From: Candidatus Woesearchaeota archaeon
GTDB lineage: Archaea; Nanobdellota; Nanobdellia; Woesearchaeales; GW2011-AR4
Reading direction: 5' to 3'
Assembly (NCBI GenBank): GCA_016185865.1
Contig: JACPMU010000038.1
Location: 1 to 6,957 of the forward strand
DNA length: 6,957 bases
Shown here piece after piece: positions 4,548 through 6,957 of the stretch (position 1 is the stretch's first letter; every line of letters begins with the position of its first letter). The notes under the pieces were generated by a model that was not told the origin of the DNA, did not search any database, and saw only the letters and a program-made list of their open reading frames with translations. A program made the translations under genes and the position numbers.

Positions 4548-5963
4548 CTAGCCACCCATGAACTTTCTCATCATAGGGTTCATGTCCATCATGTGCTGCT
4601 TTGCTATGTCCTCATATAATCTGTAGACAATCATCACAGTAAGCAAAATTCCTGTTCCGCTGCTCAAAGCCCCTGTCAAGTCAGCCAGTGCCGCAAGAAA
4701 CCCGACTGTTATGCCTCCCATTATTGTCAATGGCCATATGTACCTGTTCAATAATCTTTCAAGGACTCTTTCATCTTTTCTGAATCCGGGAATCTGCAAT
4801 CCGCTTGATATCATCTGCTTCGCCTGTGATTTTGCATCCATGCCTGCTGTCTGCACCCAGAAAAAGCTGAACATCACGCTACCTATGATAAAAAACAGCA
4901 TATAAACAAGAGCCTGCAGATAAGGCGAAATTCCGATAAGCAAAGTGTGCTGCTGGATTATGCTTCTTATTATGTCAGGCCCCTGCAGCCAGTAGACAAA
5001 CCCTGATATTGGCTGCCCGCTTGATGCGCTGAAAGTGCCAAGCAAGGGCCATCCCACATTCTGCAGCAGCCTTCCCCAAAGCTGGAAGTTTGCAATCAAT
5101 GCAGCAACCAAAATGACAGGTATGTTTGAAGTGTAGATAAATGACAAAGGCCATCTGATTCCATGGCCTCTTACCATGCCGAATGACAATGGGATTTCAA
5201 CTTTCATTGACTGGGCATATACTGCAATGGCAAACACAAAGACAGTCGAGAGCAAAGCCGATACCATTATCAGCGCTGTTGTTACATCGCCGCTGACAAG
5301 GCTCTGGAAAAAAGCAGGCACCGCCCCTGATGAATAAGTTACTCCTGCCAATCCGCTTGGGCCAGGAAGCCAGTTGAATGCCTGTATGAAAAGGCTTTTG
5401 CTGACTCCTGCTGCAATGAACAGGCTTATGCCGCTTCCAAATCCCCACTTGCTTACAACCTCATCCAAAAACATGATAAGCAATCCTCCTAAAAACAGCT
5501 GGAATATCAAAATAAGCTGGAGCTGAAAATAAAAGCCCGTGCCCCTGAACTGCTCAGTGGGAGCAAGTCCTCCTAAAAACACGTATATTGCGCTTTCAAA
5601 AATAATAAAAAATAATGACAGAAATTTTTGAGTTCCCTGGAATGTTTTTTTACCTTCCGGGTTTGTCAGATCAAATTTCCATATGCCGGAGCCGTTAAGG
5701 AGCTGCAGGACTATGGACGCTGTCACTATGGGGCCTATCCCAAGCGATATCAATGAGCCGAATTCAGCTCCAAGAATTATTGACAGTGTCTCAAACCTCT
5801 GCAAAGCATTTACCCCCAATCCAAACAGAGGCAGCAAGCCCAAGACAAAGAATATGACCAAGACAATTCCTGTCCATTTCAATTTCTCGCGAAAAGAAAG
5901 GAATTTCTGAGTGGGACCTTCTATTTCCGGAAGATTTGAGATGATGGTTTTCCAAAGGGACAT
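4548..5963 (-). CDS. secY: Preprotein translocase subunit SecY
   Basis: The 471 residues and ten predicted membrane helices fit archaeal SecY (Sec61 alpha family), the channel that exports proteins and releases membrane helices sideways. Helices lie at about 29-48, 76-92, 112-133, 145-166, 176-193, 225-250, 275-297, 342-368, 410-428 and 433-449. Diagnostic segments are the plug region 55-72, then GIGPIVTASIVLQLL in TM2; the ribosome-facing loop KVEIPLSFGMVRGHGIRW before YTSNIPVIL; and the second large cytoplasmic loop MISSGLQIPGFRKDERVLE, which leads to NRYIWPLT. The ATG at 5963 gives the family N-terminus; no Shine-Dalgarno site is visible. In most prokaryotes secY directly follows uL15; here a 254-residue unknown gene intervenes and the gap before secY has a possible TATA box. 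The EMC3-like gene begins right after its stop. Confidence 0.97.
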   Translation of the reverse strand: MSLWKTIISNLPEIEGPTQKFLSFREKLKWTGIVLVIFFVLGLLPLFGLGVNALQRFETLSIILGAEFGSLISLGIGPIVTASIVLQLLNGSGIWKFDLTNPEGKKTFQGTQKFLSLFFIIFESAIYVFLGGLAPTEQFRGTGFYFQLQLILIFQLFLGGLLIMFLDEVVSKWGFGSGISLFIAAGVSKSLFIQAFNWLPGPSGLAGVTYSSGAVPAFFQSLVSGDVTTALIMVSALLSTVFVFAIAVYAQSMKVEIPLSFGMVRGHGIRWPLSFIYTSNIPVILVAALIANFQLWGRLLQNVGWPLLGTFSASSGQPISGFVYWLQGPDIIRSIIQQHTLLIGISPYLQALVYMLFFIIGSVMFSFFWVQTAGMDAKSQAKQMISSGLQIPGFRKDERVLERLLNRYIWPLTIMGGITVGFLAALADLTGALSSGTGILLTVMIVYRLYEDIAKQHMMDMNPMMRKFMGG

Positions 5964-5974
5964 TTTTATCTAGA

Positions 5975-6011
5975 TTATTGGAAAGTCCACGCTTTTTTAA
6001 AGTTATTGGAA
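5975..6011. repeat. Pair of 9-bp direct repeats before secY
   Basis: TTATTGGAA occurs at 5975-5983 and 6003-6011 (plus-strand reading), a 28-bp period, one copy on each side of the possible secY TATA box. The copies could be regulator sites or chance in a short AT-rich gap. Confidence 0.35.
5993..6001 (-). promoter_or_regulatory. Possible TATA box for secY
   Basis: TTTAAAAAA on the minus strand lies in the 52-nt gap after the 254-residue gene and predicts a start near 5972, a leader of about 9 nt before the ATG at 5963. It would let secY be transcribed independently of the genes upstream. The match is ordinary and the gap is AT-rich. Confidence 0.32.
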
Positions 6012-6015
6012 TAAT

Positions 6016-6780
6016 TTATCCTTCCACTTCTTCTAAAATTTTTGTAATTCTTGTCTTTTGTCTCTGTAATGATTCTATTAACTCCCTATCCGTTAATCTT
6101 AACAAAAAGACAGATTTACTTTTCAAGTCCCTACGTACTTGTAGTAAAAATTTACTTTGTGCTAGGAATTCTCTAAAATAGTGAATAACATCAGATGCAT
6201 CAAGTATGTTCTCGGTAAAAGATTTAAGTAAGTGAAAAACTCCATAATCTGGAGACGTTATATTTTGTCTAGTTTCAAGATTTGTGGGTTTGATTACTCC
6301 ACGACTATGACTTTTTCTAACCTCATTGATTGCTACTTCTTGGAGCAACCAGATTGCAATAAGATCACACACAAATCCATCTATCAAGTTTGTCCTTTCA
6401 TCTATTACCATATTGGATTTTATTCTTTCTGTATTTTGAATAATTCTTTCTAAATCTTTGTATAACATTAGAATATATTTTTTCTCGGACTTGATCTGTA
6501 TTAAATGAGAGATTAATACTCCTATAGAATCAATTTCGTAATCAAAAAGCGATTCCAAGGCTTGGTCTGTTCCCTGAGTTTTATTATACCAAGATCTTAA
6601 TCTCTCAAGAATATGTACTATCTTCCTAGCACTTCCTTTTATCCCTTCAAAATCTCGTTTAACTTCATCAGTCCATATATAGGATAAATCATTCTCAATA
6701 TAACCGATAGCATCTTTCCAACATTGTTGTATATGAATTGATTCTTCAGATAATCTTTTAATCTCTCTTTTCTTGGACAT
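6016..6780 (-). CDS. Unrecognised 254-residue all-helical protein between uL15 and secY
   Basis: I do not recognise this protein. It is soluble, with no signal peptide or membrane helix, and looks almost wholly alpha-helical: long amphipathic stretches such as ARKIVHILERLRSWY, ISHLIQIKSEKKYILMLYKD, FLLQVRRDLKSKSVFLLRL and a C-terminal helix ending ITKILEEVEG. A probable loop at about 160-180 (GVIKPTNLETRQNITSPDYG) separates two helical halves. There are only two cysteines and no visible nucleotide-binding or catalytic motif. An in-frame TAG immediately before the ATG fixes the start, and a TATA box about 25 nt upstream suggests a leaderless mRNA. GC is about 29% over 6421-6780, against about 47.5% over 5041-5400 in secY (my counts), consistent with recent acquisition. 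It sits in the spc operon, in the same orientation, at a junction usually closed. Signalling, defence or regulation would all be guesses. Confidence 0.75.
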   Translation of the reverse strand: MSKKREIKRLSEESIHIQQCWKDAIGYIENDLSYIWTDEVKRDFEGIKGSARKIVHILERLRSWYNKTQGTDQALESLFDYEIDSIGVLISHLIQIKSEKKYILMLYKDLERIIQNTERIKSNMVIDERTNLIDGFVCDLIAIWLLQEVAINEVRKSHSRGVIKPTNLETRQNITSPDYGVFHLLKSFTENILDASDVIHYFREFLAQSKFLLQVRRDLKSKSVFLLRLTDRELIESLQRQKTRITKILEEVEG

Positions 6781-6792
6781 CTACATAGAAAT

Positions 6793-6824
6793 TCTAAATA
6801 GAAAATATAAATCTATTGTTTAGA
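6793..6824. repeat. Imperfect inverted repeat around the promoter of the 254-residue gene
   Basis: TCTAAATAG (6793-6801) is mirrored by CTATTGTTTAGA (6813-6824), which pairs fully if a GTT bulge is allowed. The TATA-like sequence lies between the arms, so a dimeric repressor site is possible. All-A/T-rich arms make chance a real alternative. Confidence 0.3.
6804..6811 (-). promoter_or_regulatory. TATA box of the 254-residue gene
   Basis: TTTATATT on the minus strand predicts initiation at about 6782, essentially at the ATG at 6780, which fits a leaderless transcript. No Shine-Dalgarno site precedes the gene. This gives it a promoter of its own inside the ribosomal-protein operon. Confidence 0.45.
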
Positions 6825-6852
6825 TTAAGCTCATTTTAAATTTATTGAAAAT

Positions 6853-6957
6853 TTATTCTTTTACTCCCACTAAGCCGCTTACTTCCCCGCCTGCTTCTTT
6901 GACCTTCTCCACAGCTGTTTTAGAAGCGTAAGGCGTTTTAATCTTGAGTTTTGCGGA
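6853..6957 (-). CDS. rpl15: Large-subunit ribosomal protein uL15, C-terminal fragment
   Basis: The last 34 codons of a gene running out of the window end with TAA at 6853-6855. They encode KLKIKTPYASKTAVEKVKEA then GGEVSGLVGVKE. The pattern, a beta strand, then SKTAVEKVKEAGGEV, is the typical uL15 C-terminus, where the helix ends at a glycine pair. uL15 is a universal large-subunit protein whose gene normally sits immediately before secY in the spc operon. That order is kept here apart from the intervening 254-residue gene, which supports the call. The 72 nt after its stop hold that gene's promoter; no clear T-run terminator is seen, so read-through to secY is possible. Confidence 0.85.
   Translation of the reverse strand, partial: SAKLKIKTPYASKTAVEKVKEAGGEVSGLVGVKE

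Noticed and set aside
5197..5448. Other open frames inside secY, the EMC3-like gene, pheT and the 254-residue gene
   Set aside because: All are out-of-frame or opposite-strand readings of well-supported genes, with no recognisable product or own start signals.
5975..6852. Target-site duplication around the inserted 254-residue gene
   Set aside because: TTATTGGAA at 6003-6011 and TTATTGAAA at 6842-6850 are similar but not identical and AT-rich; a second exact copy lies at 5975, so they do not mark insertion ends.

Overview
The window is archaeal. The evidence is the archaeal/eukaryotic-type PheRS beta subunit, the ribosomal proteins eL14 and eL34 (absent from bacteria), an EMC3/DUF106-type insertase beside SecY, a pilin with a class III signal peptide, and TATA boxes about 25 nt before several probable starts. 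The very compact layout, the SecY/DUF106 pairing and the lysine-rich eL14 tail suggest a DPANN lineage (Woesearchaeota/Pacearchaeota-like). That placement is inference; the domain-level call is firm.

Layout: (1) Positions 1-2280, plus strand, form a phenylalanyl-tRNA synthetase operon: the 3' end of pheS, an unrecognised AT-rich gene for a two-TM protein with a damaged zinc ribbon (177-623), then complete pheT. The three genes abut with 0 and 1 nt gaps. (2) Convergent to pheT are eL14 (2285-2770) and eL34 (2902-3168), both minus strand. Between them, eL14 has its own TATA box and a 76-nt leader that folds on paper into a closed two-hairpin structure ending just before a strong Shine-Dalgarno site. 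(3) A type IV pilin/archaellin-like gene (about 3313-3804, plus strand) sits between eL34 and the EMC3-like gene and reverses orientation there. (4) Minus strand 6957-3801 is the end of the spc ribosomal-protein operon: the uL15 C-terminus, an unrecognised AT-rich 254-residue gene, secY, and the EMC3-like insertase gene, which starts directly after the secY stop.

How the genes fit together: PheS/PheT charge tRNA-Phe; uL15, eL14 and eL34 are large-subunit ribosomal proteins; SecY and the EMC3-like protein export and insert membrane proteins, and the pilin is a plausible client. In many archaea secY, adk, DUF106, eL34, cmk, eL14 and cbf5 are clustered. Here the order secY-DUF106-eL34-eL14 is kept, but adk, cmk and cbf5 are absent from these positions and unrelated genes occupy several junctions.

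The points most worth a second look are the structured eL14 leader, the two AT-rich unknown genes set into normally tight junctions (pheS|pheT and uL15|secY), and the extracytoplasmic beta-rich insertion with a calcium-loop-like motif in the EMC3-family protein. I see no tRNA, rRNA, CRISPR array, insertion sequence or attachment site. No stretch over 300 bases lacks a gene.
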